64,000 bases of DNA from Unio delphinus (taxonomy: Eukaryota > Mollusca > Bivalvia > Unionida > Unionidae): contig JAQISU010000163.1 of NCBI GenBank assembly GCA_029339505.1, forward strand, positions 1,736,001-1,800,000, written 5' to 3'. A program made the translations under genes and the position numbers. This document shows, piece by piece, positions 47,636 through 60,830 of the stretch (positions within the stretch are counted from its first letter, which is position 1; every line of letters begins with the position of its first letter). A model generated the notes under the pieces. The model searched no databases and had not been told where the DNA came from. It saw nothing but the letters and a program-made list of their open reading frames with translations.

Positions 47636-48189
47636 CTGTGTTAAGGAAAGTAATTTCAAAACTCCAAAATCATTTTTACCTGTAACCATGTTTTCTCTAC
47701 TTTGCTTTTACCGTGTGTAACCCTGTTGTGATAATTGATTGACAAAATGTACATGTATAGCATTTCTGAATTCTTGTCTTATAACTGCTAAATTCATGAT
47801 ATTACAAAAACTAAAAAAGTAATATTAACAGTTTTATTACAAATGTAGTAGAGGATGCAAATTTGTCCAAGTTCCTGTAAAATATGCTTGGGACCAAGAG
47901 AATGCCGTTTCAGTAGTCCCCCATTGATACTATTTAAAACATTGTATCATTTACCTATGAACTCTTTGAGTAAACAGATTATGCTGGCATATATTTTTGC
48001 AAAATACTACCTTCTTGGGTACCATAGATGTCTAATTGGAACAGCACTCACAAGGAAACTGTAAAACCATTCACATTTATACAAGTATCTAACTTAGATT
48101 TATGTCAAGCAGCAATTTGGGTTACTCTAAAATAAAGCTGTTAAAAAGATAAAATATACTGTAATTATCCTGACAATGTACAAATGTGG

Positions 48190-48500
48190 TATATTTTGCA
48201 GTAATGACTGAAATGTACACTTCTACAGGTATATATTTTGCAGTAATGACTGAAATGTACACTTCTGCAGGTATATACTTGGCAGTAATGACTGAATATA
48301 AAATTCTACAGGTATATACTTGGCAATAATGACTGAAAAGTACACTTCTACAGGTATATATTTGGCAGTAATGACTGAAATGTTCACTACTACAGGTATA
48401 TATTTAGCAGTAATGACTGAAATGTACATTCTACATGTAGATACTTAGTAATAATGACTGCTGTACACTTCTACTGGAAGATATTTGGTAATAATGACTA
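48190..48500 (+). repeat. 42-bp minisatellite
   Basis: About seven units based on GCAGTAATGACTGAAATGTA followed by CACTTCTACAGGTATATATTTG; unit starts 48201 and 48243 show the 42-base step. Later units diverge. Confidence 0.92.
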
Positions 48501-49104
48501 GATATTCATAATTTATCTTCATGTTTATCTGTCATTTGTACTGAAGTCAAAACTGCTGATGTTATGTTGGATGCAAAAAGAATTGATTTATTCATTACAA
48601 GACATTGTGCTAGCCATATTTGAGATTAATCTCTTGCCTACAATGTGTATGAGTGGCTGCCAATTTTCTCCAAGTATTGTTTCTGCATCTTCATTTTATT
48701 TTTCAAAGTGAGTGATTTTGTGAGAAATCAAATTCCATTTATGATCCAATTTCCTCTTCATTAAAAATGTATCTGAGAAGCAATTGTCAGCAAGCCCAAA
48801 CAACTGTATTATATTTTGTGTGTTTATATTTTGTGTGTTGCTGTACACAGTGTTTGATAACAATACAAATTCTGATTTGATTCCTATTCTCTTAAACCAG
48901 AACTAATTCACAATTCATATTTCCTTAGATATCTGTCAGTACAAAGCCTTTAGCATGTAATGGCAACACTCACTTTTTCCCGACCCACTGATTCAGTCAC
49001 AAATGTGATACTTGCTCAGTGCCAGGTAGTCCTATGTCTGGTTAACAGTTTATTTTAACTTGTTATGACCATGCCACCTAACTGAAACCAATTCAGTTAC
49101 AGTA

Positions 49105-49700
49105 TATTATACTTTAAAATGTCTAGCATGTAACATAATAGTATGTAATGTTTAGCATGTAACATGTCTAGTATGTAACATGATAGTATGTAATGTCTAG
49201 CATGTAACATGATAGTATGTAATGTCTAGTATGTAACATGATAGTATGTAATGTCTAGAATGTAACATGATAGTATGTAATGTCTAGAATGTAACATGAT
49301 AGTATGTAATGTCTAGCATGTAACATGATAGTATGTAATGTCTAGTATGTAACATGATAGTATGTAATGTCTAGTATGTAACATGATAGTATGTAATGTC
49401 TAGAATGTAACATGATAGCATGTAATGTCTAGAATGTAACATGATAGTATGTAATGTCTAGTATGTAACATGATAGTATGTAATGTCTAGTATGTAACAT
49501 GATAGTATGTAATGTCTAGCATGTAAAATGTCTAGTATTCTAGTATGTAACATGTCTAGCATGTAGCATGTCTAGTATGTAATATGTCTAGCATCTAAAA
49601 TGTCTAGTATGTAATGTCTAGTGTTACATGTCTAGTATGTAATATGTATAATAACATGTCTAGTATGTTATGTCTAGTATGTAACATGTCTAGTATATAA
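49105..49700 (+). repeat. 29-bp minisatellite
   Basis: Units GTCTAGCATGTAACATGATA + GTATGTAAT repeat about 14 times regularly, then break into shorter variants of the same words. Confidence 0.95.
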
Positions 49701-49904
49701 TACGTCGATTATATGATAGATGACTGAGAGTAGAGAAGTCGATAACATTGACCTGTATGTGTCTTGTTTATTTTCCCAGACAAAATGCAAGATATAGTGA
49801 GAATAATGTCATCCAGTTGTAGCAGCAGTCAACTAATTGTTAAAATTTATGTGCAAACCCCTTGACTCTGAAAAGATGAGGGCACCACATTTCATGTTGC
49901 CCTT

Positions 49905-50059
49905 TCATTCAAGGATATCTTGCTCACATATTTCACATTTCCAAGGTTCTACTTCCAGCAGGTGCTCCTTTAATGACTTGGGCAGATTTTTGGAAGGGAG
50001 CTTGTCCCAGAGCTGTCTCTGTTCCAGAAACTGGACCATTGCCAATATGGTCTGTCTGT
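49905..50059 (-). CDS. Terminal exon of the unidentified minus-strand gene
   Basis: The acceptor TTTCTATCATCAG precedes 155 bases that read RQTILAMVQFLEQRQLWDKL, PSKNLPKSLKEHLLEVEP, WKCEICEQDILE and a TGA at 49905-49907. The first two bases complete the codon left open by the exon at 55527-55629. The C-x2-C pair in the last ten residues may bind a metal. A minus-strand AATAAA occurs near 49767-49772. The frame is clearly protein-like, but I do not recognise the family. Confidence 0.7.
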
Positions 50060-51545
50060 CTGATGATAGAAACATATTAATACTTATTAGTCATCATGCA
50101 AACTATTAGTGATGATAACATGTCTATCAGTCAGCATACAAACATTAAGTAATGACAAACTGTTAGCCAAAAAACATGGATAAAATGTTTAAGCATTTCA
50201 GTTAACATGCAAACTGTCTGTAAATTTAAACAAATTCTTGCATAATGTGGGAAGAAATACATATGGATCGAAATTAATAATACAGGAAAACTTCCCATGC
50301 CAACATGTCCAGATTGCAAACCATAAACTACAGTTCACAGTGACCTAATTTTAAATCAAGGCTGCGATGCTCATGAAAAATCTGCATACCAAGTTGTGTG
50401 ACTGTACAAGCAATATTGTATGAGAATATGATCTAAATGCAAACTCTAATCCCATTGTTGATAACTGGGATGGGCAGATGTCAATCCGTGCTGTATATAC
50501 TCAATTAGGCCAAACTAACCCAGATCTACTGGCACATTGAGTCTATGCAGTTGGTTAGGAGCAATCAGTACCACAAACAACACAGACTCTAAACTGCCTG
50601 TGCATTATGGGATTGCAGATCAGCATATATTTTGTTTTTAGCTGGACCCAACTTATTCAGTAGTCCCCCTCTTATACAGCCACCCCTTCTGCACCAGCAA
50701 ATTGGCCTTATAAGGTGGGTGGCCTTTCTAAAGGGGGACTCAATATTTTGTGAGAAGTATATGTAATGTACGTAGTAAGGAAGCTACATACTTCAAAGTA
50801 TTTAATATCTTCATTTAATATCTTTGTTTAAAAGTAACATTAATTATTGAAAGGTTCTTCTTGTTATAATAATAGACTTATTTCAACTGAATATACATAA
50901 ATAGTTCTTATTTTTGGCATAAGTGTGATATGAATGCGGGTATTGTTGTCATGCACATTGCAAAACCATATAAAAACATCATTTAAATCTTGGTACATAT
51001 ATAATTTTCTTTCCATTTGCTCCCTTTTCCCACTGCTGCTGAATAATCTCCTTATCGGGTTTCAACTTTGTTTATTTGAGTCTTTTCAGCATAAAATTGT
51101 TCTATTCATGTCTTTCTCTTTCTACATAACACATTGTTTGGCAAGTTCCCCCTCCTCACCTCACCCGATGTAGAATAACAGATTTTCATCTAGAATGATA
51201 CTTGTCTGTTTATGTGATAATGTGATGTTTAGTAATGATTTATTCAGATTTGCTAAATGCATGTGATTTAATTATGCAGATGAAACTTTTGTCAAGTGGA
51301 CGAAATGCCTTCTTTATAAAGGAAATGAATAATGTGTGTCATGTGATTTTTCAGTCTTTCTCTGGTACTCTTGTTCTGTTTAAGGTTAATTTATGTGTTT
51401 ATTACAAAATCTATTTTTAGCCTATGCTGACCCTGTTATGATCTTGACAATTATATCCTGCTGTAATCATGAAAAAGAACTCAACTGATGTGTGGAGCCC
51501 AATCACAAGTGCATTGCTACACATGCACTTGGTTGCAAAGTGTCA
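50060..51545. other. Intronic DNA, no exon seen
   Basis: Last intron of the minus-strand gene. Contains the inverted-repeat element at 50662-50740; otherwise AT-rich and without motifs. Confidence 0.5.
50662..50740. mobile_element. 79-bp inverted-repeat element
   Basis: AGTCCCCCTCTTATACAGCC on the left is mirrored by the complement of GGCCTTTCTAAAGGGGGACT on the right. It is a short palindromic MITE whose ends resemble pogo/Tigger ends. Confidence 0.6.
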
Positions 51546-51905
51546 ACATAAAGTATAAGGTAGTATGATACACAGTGTCAATATATGATACATGGTAGTA
51601 TGATAGTGTCAATATATGGTACATGGTAGTATGATACAGTGTCAATATATGGTACATGGAAGTATGATACACTGTGTCAATATATGGTATTTGGTATTAT
51701 GATACAGTGTCAATATATGGTACATGGTATTATGATACAGTGTCAGTATAGTATATGGTACATGGTAGTATGATACGCAGTGTCAACATATGGTACATGG
51801 TAGTATGATACAGAGTGTCAATATATGGTACATGGTAGTATGATACACTGTGTCAACATATGATACATGGTAGTATGATTTTTAGTATCAACATATGGTA
51901 TATGG
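51546..51905 (+). repeat. Degenerate 30-40 bp minisatellite
   Basis: About ten units built from ATGGTACATGGTAGTATGAT and ACAGTGTCAATAT, of variable length, ending right at the terminal repeat of the pogo-like element. Confidence 0.88.
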
Positions 51906-51907
51906 TA

Positions 51908-53770
51908 CAGTCATACCCACTTATATCAGCATCACTTATATCAACATCATTTATTTCAACAAGCCACCTATTTCAACAAAAAAGCAAAGTCCCAGTCTCT
52001 TGGTCTACTATTACTACCAAATTATCATGCTTATGTTGATGTCGAGACAATAAAATAAACGTACATGTCGACAGAAGCCCCTGGTCCCAACTTGAACAAA
52101 TCCTTTGTTTTCTAATTATTTATGTTGACAAGCTACCAGTTTCAACCCATACTTTGTTCAACAATTAGTTGATCTGGCCGCCAGGCTTTAATTATCCTTC
52201 CTAATCATTTATGTCTGCTAGTTCTGACCTGGACTTTATTCAACAATTACTTGATCTTGCCATCTGACTTTAATGTCACGGTCAGAAGAAGAAAAAAAAC
52301 AGGCTTTTGTTTTTGGCCTATAATGCTGGCCTAATGTGGCAACTTTAAAGCAATGAAATTTGAATGATTCTTGCATTTTCCAAAGTCTGCACAGAGGTCT
52401 CTCTAAGATTTTAAAACTAGGAGTTCAGGACTCCTATTTTGAGAAAAAACAGGAGTTCCACTATCAAATGTTGCAGTCCCTACCAGAAGCAAATTGGGCA
52501 TACCTGAAATGGTTATATTTCCAGACAAGTAGAAACAGTGGTTGCCATAGTTTAATTTTCAAACTTCTTTACAGCACTGACATGTAACCATTGTTTGTCC
52601 ATTAAAATGAGAGTGAATTGTCAGGCCAAGGTAAGGTCTTATTCCAAGCACTAAGTTTGGCATCACACAGTGTTCCATGTGTAATGTCAGTTCTAGCAAC
52701 TTCTAGCACTCTGTTGAATATCATTACAATCTTCATCAATTTTCTATTTAACCCTTCTTATCAAAATTTGCAAACATCATTTTGTCTAACTCTCAATATG
52801 TCTTGATTTTGAGGTCACATGCACTACTTAGTTTGCTACACTTGGAAATGAACATCAATAATGAAAGCTAAAGTTGTTCATTTGATGTACTCTTATGCAC
52901 AAGTACATCATGGTGTCTTTCTACCTCTGAAATCAGTCATTGTAAATATCGGCACATTTTCTCACCACTCTGCAGCTAGTCAAGCGTTTGATCATGCCAC
53001 CTAGCTTGTGGGTCATGTTCTTCAGATGTACTTTTACAATGACAACATGTACATCTGTGGGTCTTTCAGCCACTGAATTTTCTGATTGTACATATCAACA
53101 CAGCTAAAATGATCAATTGATCAACACATTTTTCCACTCAGCAGGTGGTCGAAGCAGGACTAGCAAGCTCTTAAATTTGCCATCCAGCAAATTGATGCAT
53201 ACAGGACTCCTGTATACGTGATTCTCTGCATCCTAGGTATAAAAAAATTGCATCCAAATATGCATGATTACGCGTTTCCGAGACCTTTGAAAGTGATCGG
53301 TGATCAAAACAGGTTTTTTGTACTGTGAAACTTTTGTTTTTAACTTTATATTTACGATGGCTAAAACACAAATTAAATTTAGTCTCCAGAAACTAAATAT
53401 CTGGCTGTTAAGGAAGTTGAGGGCTGAACATCTCATAAAGATTCTGTGAAATGTTTTCGTTTCAATATAACACCCTGTCAGGATGAATGAAAGCTGCTGA
53501 GTCTATAAAGAAAGACTACGTTGAAGGTAACTGCGCTCCCCAAAGGAATAAGCAAAAGACTGCTACAGTTGAAGACGTGGAGGAAGTCACAACAAAATGG
53601 TTCAATCAAACATTTGCGAAAAATCTTAAGAGTGAAGAACTTCGCCACAACAAGTGGTTGGTTCAGTTGCTTTAAAGTTCGTCATAACATTGGCTATAAA
53701 ATTATTTGTGGAGAATACATGTACTGTTTAAACCAGCTTGCTGACAAGTTTTCATTTCCCTGTGAATAGC
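51908..53770 (+). mobile_element. Pogo/Tigger-like transposon, left end and N-terminal transposase remnant
   Basis: After a TA dinucleotide, CAGTCATACCCACTTATAT starts a typical Tigger end with subterminal repeats of CACTTATATCA. An ATG at 53357 begins MAKTQIKFSLQK, then in shifted frames VKEVEG, TSHKDSV, the CENP-B type segment TATVEDVEEVTTKWFNQTFA near 53564 and SGWFSCFKVRHNIGYKIICG near 53655. These correspond to the two N-terminal helix-turn-helix DNA-binding domains. The DDE catalytic domain and right end are missing. In-frame stops and at least two frameshifts make it dead. Confidence 0.75.
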
Positions 53771-54364
53771 CCCATCCTCTTGGTAGCCTCAATAAGATGT
53801 GAACAAATTGACCAAAATCTAGGCCAATTTAAATACATGTACTTAACAACTATGCAACCATGTGCTAATGCCGACATTGAATATCATAATGTTTTTCATA
53901 TCAGGATGTGATCGATGCAATATTTTAATTTAGATTTTAATACACAATGGTGATTAAAATGTAATTTGTCAATATACAAGTGTATTTCACACTGGTTCTA
54001 TCTTTATGGACTCAACATTTCCATTGTTTTCTCATAGTAAATGCTACTCACTGACAACAGGTCACCCTTACACACCCCAACACTTATCTCAACATCCAGG
54101 CAATAAAAATGTCACTTAAGTATACAATTCTAATAGCTGTCTTAAATTAAAGGTAAATGAAATAGACAAGTTTTTTTTAAGTCTTCTCATAAATTGAAAT
54201 ATATTAATATTATATTTAGTGTATTACGTGCTGCACATCTTGAAGGACAACAATAAAATGTTTTAATTTACACAGTACAGTGGATGAAAGTTTTATAATT
54301 CTGCCAAATATGTATTTCAAGTATCTAGTATTGGGAACTGTTTAACTGAAATGTTATGGAAATA
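53771..54364. other. Intronic DNA, nothing recognised
   Basis: AT-rich; no right-hand Tigger end was found here. Confidence 0.5.
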
Positions 54365-55035
54365 ATACAGACCATTATTTGTTATGTACTACAGACCACT
54401 GTACTGAAAATATAATAGATCACTGTACTGGAAGTGCTACAGATCACTGTACAGGCAGTAATACAGACCACGGTACTGGAAGTGCTACAGATCACTGTGG
54501 AAGTGCTACAGATCACTGTACTGGCAGTAATACAGATCACTGTACTGGAAGTGCTACAGATCACTGTACTGACAGTAATACAGACCACTACACTGGAAGT
54601 AATACAGACCACTGTACTGAAAATATAATAGATCACTGTACTAGCAGTAATAGACACCACTACATTGGAAGTAATACAGATCACTATACTGGAAGCAATA
54701 CAGACCATTGTACTAGCAGTAATACAGACCATTATGCTTTATGTACTGCAGACCACTGTACTGGAAATATAACAGATCACTGTACTGGAAGTAATACAGT
54801 CAACTACAGTGGAAGTAATACAGACCAATGTACTGGAAGTAATACAGACTATAATACTTTATGTACTGCAGATCACTGTACTGGAAATATAACAGATCAC
54901 TGTACTGGAAATATAACAGATTACTGTATTGGAAATATAACAGATCACTGTACTGGAAGTGCTACAGATCACTGTACTGGCAGTAATACAGACCACTACA
55001 CTGGAAATAATACTGACCACTGTACTGGAAGTAAT
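54365..55035 (+). repeat. 24-bp minisatellite, open in frame
   Basis: About 27 units of the type ACAGATCACTGTACTGGAAG + TAAT with variants. One plus frame stays open for 220 codons (TDHCTGSN repeats), and the minus strand is also open over much of it because 24 is a multiple of 3. It lies in an intron of the minus-strand gene, so translation is unlikely. Confidence 0.93.
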
Positions 55036-55264
55036 ATATGAGCCTTAAATTTCTATTACAGGTCATTTGAGATTATAAGATTTAACAATGTTAATTATTC
55101 AGGAAACCAAACAATTCAATACTACTGTAATATAACAAACGGATCTGCCACAAAACTTACTAACAGCAAAAAGTAGCAGAATTCTGCAGATTATAATGTT
55201 TGTATTACCTAAGTTTTAATATATATTATGCGAATGATTCTGATTTAATATCCATGTATGACAT

Positions 55265-55500
55265 ATATAAGGTCTAACAGTACTACCTACAGGTATATAA
55301 AGATCTGTAACATCTACATGGCATGTATATAAGGGATCTAGAACATCTACATGTATATAAGGGATCTATAACATCTACATGTATATAGGGATCTGTAACA
55401 TCTACATGTACATAGGGATCGGTGACATCTACATATATTTAGGGATCAGTAATATCTAAATGTATATAGGGATCTGTAACATCAACGTGTATATAGGATT
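55265..55500 (+). repeat. Minisatellite of about 28 bp
   Basis: Seven or so units around ATCTGTAACATCTACATGTA + TATAGGG. Confidence 0.88.
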
Positions 55501-55526
55501 CTGTAATTTATCCTTATTAACATTAC

Positions 55527-55629
55527 CTTGCAATGAATCTTTTGATCCACTAGTGGCCTTAGTTACGCTGTTTTGTATGTACTGCCCACAAATTAGGTCA
55601 TTTATTTGGTTCAACTTGCTTATTTCTTC
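55527..55629 (-). CDS. Internal exon of the unidentified minus-strand gene
   Basis: Acceptor TTTACTTTTAAG and donor GTAATG enclose 103 bases reading EEISKLNQINDLICGQYIQ, NSVTKATSGSKDSLQ. It starts in phase 0, matching the end of exon 58458-58530, and ends in phase 1, matching the start of the terminal exon. The sequence is polar and probably helical at its start. Confidence 0.7.
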
Positions 55630-55699
55630 CTTAAAAGTAAAAATAAGTGAAATTAGACAATTATAAATGAAATTAGCTAAATATAACAGACTTGAAGGC

Positions 55700-56542
55700 A
55701 AAATGGGAAGTAATCAAAAATTCAGGAAATGAAACTCATCCTGAGAAACCATGCTATGAATGTCACAAGTGCCACAAACACAAATAAACCACACAAAAAA
55801 AGATAATTAGAAGATATCTAACTCCACTTAAATTTGTTTTTGTGAAACACACATGCCTCACCCTCAATTTGACTCCATCCTGACATTATGTTTGTAAAAC
55901 ATACATGCCCCATCCCCAATTCCAACTGAACTTTACGCTCAGAAAGTTCAAAAACTTTAATATGTTTGACAAATTGCCAAAGGCATTAAAACCTAATCAA
56001 GAGAGCAAAATATTGTAGCTCAAAACATTCTTTTGTTTAATTTGCAAACAAGGTTTCTTTTCTTCAAAAGAATCCAAGATCCAAATATCTAAAACCTGAC
56101 TTGAAATTTAAACTTGCCATAATGACATGAATGTCTAATCAGATTACCTACATATGTATACTATATGTTTGCTAAATGTAATTAGAGCTTGATGGTTTTT
56201 GTGCAATCGTGATTACATGAAGGCCAGAAGGACATGCAAATATTCAGATATTCTGATAGACAAGACTTTGGTTGCCTTTGATGCAAACAGTCAGGCATAA
56301 AAATACATATAATGTTCTCTTGTTTATAGCCTAATTAGTGTTTTAACATGAAGCAGACAGTATGATACCTTAGTAAATGAGAAAAAAAACTATATTAAAA
56401 AAAATCTCATTTTCTGCAAAGAATCAGGTTAGTTGTAGAATCATGAAATCCTTTGTTCCATCATGACTAGATCTCAAAGGCACTTGTAAGAATCAATATG
56501 GACTGTAAAGCTTCTCTAATGTATTATCAGTTGCCTGCTTAT
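55700..56542. other. Intronic DNA, nothing recognised
   Basis: AT-rich, stops in all frames, no repeats noted. Confidence 0.5.
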
Positions 56543-56785
56543 AAGAGGGCCCTGAGTGGCTTAAAGTGCACTCAGTTACGGATCATTGCTATCTCACTTC
56601 TGTCTGCAAGGTTTCGAGTCTCGGGTTCAGCCAATGTGGGTATGTGAGAAAGCTTGCCAGTTGCTTCTCACATGGTGGTGATTCTTTCCCCAGTTCTTCC
56701 TCCAGCATTTATATTGGCTGCTATTTATAGAATATTTTGTGATGAAAAATGGCATTAAGCACTACAACAATAACTACAAAAACAA
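56543..56785 (+). mobile_element. tRNA-derived SINE, second family
   Basis: TGGCTTAAAGTGC at 56557-56569 fits an A box and GGTTTCGAGTC at 56610-56620 a B box. A body with GGGTATGTGAGAAAGC and CTTCCTCCAGCATTTATA follows, and the 3' end is GGCATTAAGCACTACAACAA. It differs from the SINE at 29508. Confidence 0.75.
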
Positions 56786-57189
56786 CATTCTGCTCATAAA
56801 AGTGCTTCCAAAATATATTTAGATTCAAATAGAAAGCTTGTGGATGACACTGATTGCTGACATTGACAGCAACAATGACTTGTGCATTTTTATGCAAAAG
56901 CTAAAATTAGAGTGCCTACTTTAAATGAAAAGTGAAAATACTGACAGAGAGATGGGTTACAGACAAATATAGTAATAATTATATCAAAACCCACCCACAC
57001 CATGTTGAATTTAATTAACACAGATGGTATGGAATGTTTGTGAATCCAGATTACCACTTTTAATGTACATGATAATCTGAGTTGAAATTATAAAAGTTTC
57101 ATAATTACTACAAAGGAGGTAACAATGTATGGGACATGAAAACAATTTGTCTTAAAATAGGAATAGGTATGGAAAACTCAATGTATCAG

Positions 57190-58275
57190 AGCAAGATACA
57201 GTGTGAATCACACCCCATGGTCCATTTTTAACTTATATCAACCTATTAAATTATTATACTGTAAATCACACCCTATGGTCCATTTTTAACTTATTTCAAC
57301 CTATTAGATTACTATACTCAATGTAAATCCCACCCCCTGGTCCATTTTTAACTTATTTCAACCTATTAGATTACTATACTCAATGTAAATCACACCCCAT
57401 GGTCCATTTTTTAACTTTTATTAAACTATTAGATGAAAATGTTCACTGTAAATCACACCCCACAGTCCATTTTTAACTTATTTCAACCTATTGGATTACA
57501 GTGCTCAATATAAATCAGACCCAATTGTCCATTTTTAACTTATATCAACCTATTAAATAACAATGCTCACTGTAAATCAAACCCTATGGTCCATTTCTAA
57601 TTTATTTCAACCTATTAGATTACTATAATGTAAATCAGACCCAATTGTCCATTTTTTAACTTATATCAACCTATTAAATTATTATACTGTAAATCACACC
57701 CTATGGTCCATTTTTAACTTATATCAACCTATTAGATTACTATACTCAATGTAAATCACACCACATGGTCCAATTTTAACTTATATCAACCTATTAAATT
57801 ATTATACTGTAAATCACACCCTATGGTCCATTTTTAACTTATATCAACCTATTAGATTACTATACTCAATGTAAATCACACCACATGGTCCATTTTTAAC
57901 TTTTATTTAAACTATTAGATGAAAATGTTCACTGTAAATCACACCCCACAGTCCATTTTTAACTTATTTCAACCTATTAGATTACAGCGCTCAATATAAA
58001 TCAGACCCAATTGTCCATTTTTAACTTATATCAACCTATTAGATTACTATACTGTAAATCAGACCCAATGGTCCATTTTTAACTTATATCAACCTATTAG
58101 ATTACTATACTCAATGTAAATCACACCACATGGTCCATTTTTAACTTATATCAACCTATTAAATTAAAATACCTACTGTAAATCACATCATTTTTTAATT
58201 CCCATTTTTAACTTATATCCACCCATCATAAATATGATGCTGAATAATTCCACCCCAATTCCCATTTTTAACCAT
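57190..58275 (+). repeat. Minisatellite of 58-62 bp
   Basis: About 17 units containing AAATCACACCCTATGGTCCA, TTTTTAACTTATATCAACCT and ATTAGATTACTATACTCA. Unit starts at 57221, 57279 and 57341 show the varying step. Larger blocks, such as around 57660-57780 and 57780-57890, repeat almost exactly. Confidence 0.93.
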
Positions 58276-58457
58276 GAAATACAATATATAGCAGTTCCAA
58301 AGTTTTCTCATCAGTCATACCAAACAAGATCAGCCCACAAAATGACATCGGTAAACTCTCACCCATAAACTGACATCAGCAAACTTAACCAGCATAGACT
58401 AATAACAGACATTACCAATAAAATAGCTCTTTTTCTTGCTCAGGGACATGTTAATAC

Positions 58458-58530
58458 CTTTTCTTTTTCTTGTTCTTCCTTTACCAACTCTAACTTTATA
58501 ACACTTTGGCACTGACACATCAAATGGAAC
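58458..58530 (-). CDS. Internal exon of the unidentified minus-strand gene
   Basis: Acceptor GTCATTTCAG and donor GTATTAAC enclose 73 bases. In the phase set by the previous exon it reads FHLMCQCQSVIKLELVKEEQ then EKEK, ending in phase 0 as the next exon requires. Another frame (VPFDVSVPKCYKVRVGK) is also open but breaks the phase chain. The acceptor is the nearest of four tandem copies. Confidence 0.65.
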
Positions 58531-58690
58531 CTGAAATGACACAAATTCATCTGAAACACAAACACATGAAATGGAACCTGAAATGACACAAAGACATCTG
58601 AAACGCAGACACGTCAAATGGCCCCTGAAATTACACAAAGACATCTGAAACACAGACACATCAAATGGCCCCTGAAAATTACACAATGAC
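58531..58690 (-). repeat. 47-bp tandem repeat made of exon start and splice acceptor
   Basis: CTGAAAT (plus) recurs at 58531, 58578, 58625 and 58672, exactly 47 bases apart. Each unit on the minus strand contains ATTTCAG followed by a copy of the first bases of the 58458-58530 exon (G-CCATTTGATGTGTC). The length equals that of the satellite at 20.6 kb, but the sequence is unrelated. Confidence 0.92.
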
Positions 58691-58697
58691 ATCTCAA

Positions 58698-59030
58698 TGC
58701 CCTTTTATTGAATAGCTATAACTCATGCTCTCTGAAATAAAGCTTCCTAGAATTGCCATTTTATGGAATGGCTATAACTCAGGCTGTCTAATTTGAGCTG
58801 CCTAGAATTGCCGTTTTATTAAATGGCTATAACTCAGGCTGTCTAAATTAAGCTGCCTAGAATTGCCCTTTAAATGGCTATAACTCAGGCTGTCTAAATT
58901 AAAGCTGCCTAGAATTGCCCTTTTATTAAATGGCTGTAGCTCATTCTGTCTAAATTAAAGCTGCCTAGAATTGCCCTTTTATTAAATGACTGTAAATCAT
59001 GCTGTCTGAAATAAAGCTGCCTCATACTGA
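58698..59030 (+). repeat. 56-bp minisatellite
   Basis: About six units built on GGCTATAACTCAGGCTGTCT, AAATTAAAGCTGCCTAGAAT and TGCCCTTTTATTAAAT. Confidence 0.93.
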
Positions 59031-60069
59031 CCTTTAAATAACTGGATATGATTCAAGTTAGTCGGCTAATTTAGAAATTAAACCTAAATCTAAGCAACAA
59101 TTTTGTAAACATGCATCAGCTGTTTCATTCTCAAAGATGTCTGCATGAAACATAAGATTACTAAAGTCTGGAGGGCTTAGTAATGAAGTTTTCAAACTCA
59201 GAATTTCAATTACTCTCTTTGAAGAAGCATTCAATGGCCAATATATGATTATTTTACAAAGGCAAGTAATGTTTCAATGGGCATTATCTAATTACTTTTT
59301 CTAAAGGCATGTAATGTTTATTTGTCAAATGATAAAGAACATGGAACAAAATATGGAACAATAATCTGAATGCAAAGTTTGCAGGCTCATGTTTATAAAG
59401 ACACAAGAGGTTTGTATTCATTGATACTCAAAATGATCAACTATGAGAAATAAAGACAAGCCAAGTGTATTTTGAGTAAGGCCACAGTGACCTATTTCTT
59501 TGATATGATTGGTCAATGTATGCTCATATCCAATTTTATGACTAAAACAAGTTCCAAGAAACTCACCTAAAAGGTGTAAATAATTGATGAAGTCAGAAAA
59601 GGTCATGGTGACCTACAGTTAAAACTTCTTAGGCTGCAAGCACAGATTAAATCTCATGATTATATATACAGGCACCAGCATGACAGAAACTGATCAAAAC
59701 CTAAAAGGTGTACATGGTTGCTTTGGTATTAAAATTAGGTCACACTGAACTACTTTTTGTAAGGTGGTGTAATACTTCTCAGGCTGCAAGATTCATGACC
59801 ATAGGTACAAAATGCCCAGAAACTGAACTATATATAATAGGTGCATATATTCACTGAAACATTAAAAGGAGGTCATACTGACCTGCTTTTGGAACGGGGT
59901 GTACTAATGTCACGCTGCATGCACAGAGCAGCTTTCAATATGATACTGCATTAATGTCTCATAAACAAGCACAAACAGAAAAGGTGTTAATTTGTTGTAT
60001 GCCAATATTGATCATGGCAATGACAATGACACCTAAAGTACAACATAAGCTCTCCCACATTTTGTACAT
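59031..60069. other. Intronic DNA, nothing recognised
   Basis: AT-rich with scattered AAAGGTGTA and AAGGTCAT-like words but no clear unit; no exon with a phase-compatible frame seen. Confidence 0.45.
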
Positions 60070-60830
60070 GACAGATATAGATTGGAAGAATCCCATTGAA
60101 TATTTTTACAGCGGAGTTACAACCTAGAAGAATCCCACTGAATATTCTTACAGCTGAGTTACAAACTATAAGAATCACATTGAATATTCCTATAGCTGAG
60201 TTACAAACTGGAAGAATCCCATTGAATATTCTTACAGCTGAGTTACAAACTGGAAGAATCCCATTGAATATTCTTACAGCTGAGTTATAAACTGGAAGAA
60301 TCCCATTGAATATTCTTACAGCTGAGTTACAAACTGGAAGAATCCCACTGAATATTCTTACACCTGCGGAGTTACAAACTAGAAGAATTACATTGAATAT
60401 TCATATAGTTGATTTTACAAACTAGAAGAATTCCATGGTATTTTGTTACAGATGAGTCATTAATTGGAACAAACACATTGAATATTGATACAGCTGAGTT
60501 ACAAACTAGAAGAATCCCATTGAATATTGATACAGCTGATTTACAAAGTAGAAGAATTCCAGTGAATTTTGTTACAGGTGAGTTATTAATTGGAAAGCTT
60601 CACTTGAATAATATTATGATGAGTTACAAATTGGTCAAATTTACTTGAATATTATTAGAGTTGCTTTAAAAATTGGAAGAAAACCTTTGAATATTTTTAC
60701 AGTTGAGTGACATATTGGAAGAATTAACTTGAAATTTGTAATAGGTGAGTTAACAATTGGAATAAATCCCTAAAATATTGTTAGAGGTGAGTTAAAAATT
60801 AGAAACATTCCTTGGAATATTATTACAATC
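60070..60830 (+). repeat. 42-bp minisatellite
   Basis: About 17 units of GAAGAATCCCATTGAATATT + CTTACAGCTGAGTTACAAACTG, regular on the left and degenerate on the right. Short open frames inside it arise because 42 is a multiple of 3. Confidence 0.94.

Noticed and set aside
52360..52587. 75-residue plus-strand frame
   Set aside because: Lies inside the pogo-like element leader and shows no transposase motif.
54379..55041. 220-residue repeat protein gene
   Set aside because: The frame is open only because the 24-bp unit is a multiple of 3, the other strand is also open, and it lies in an intron.
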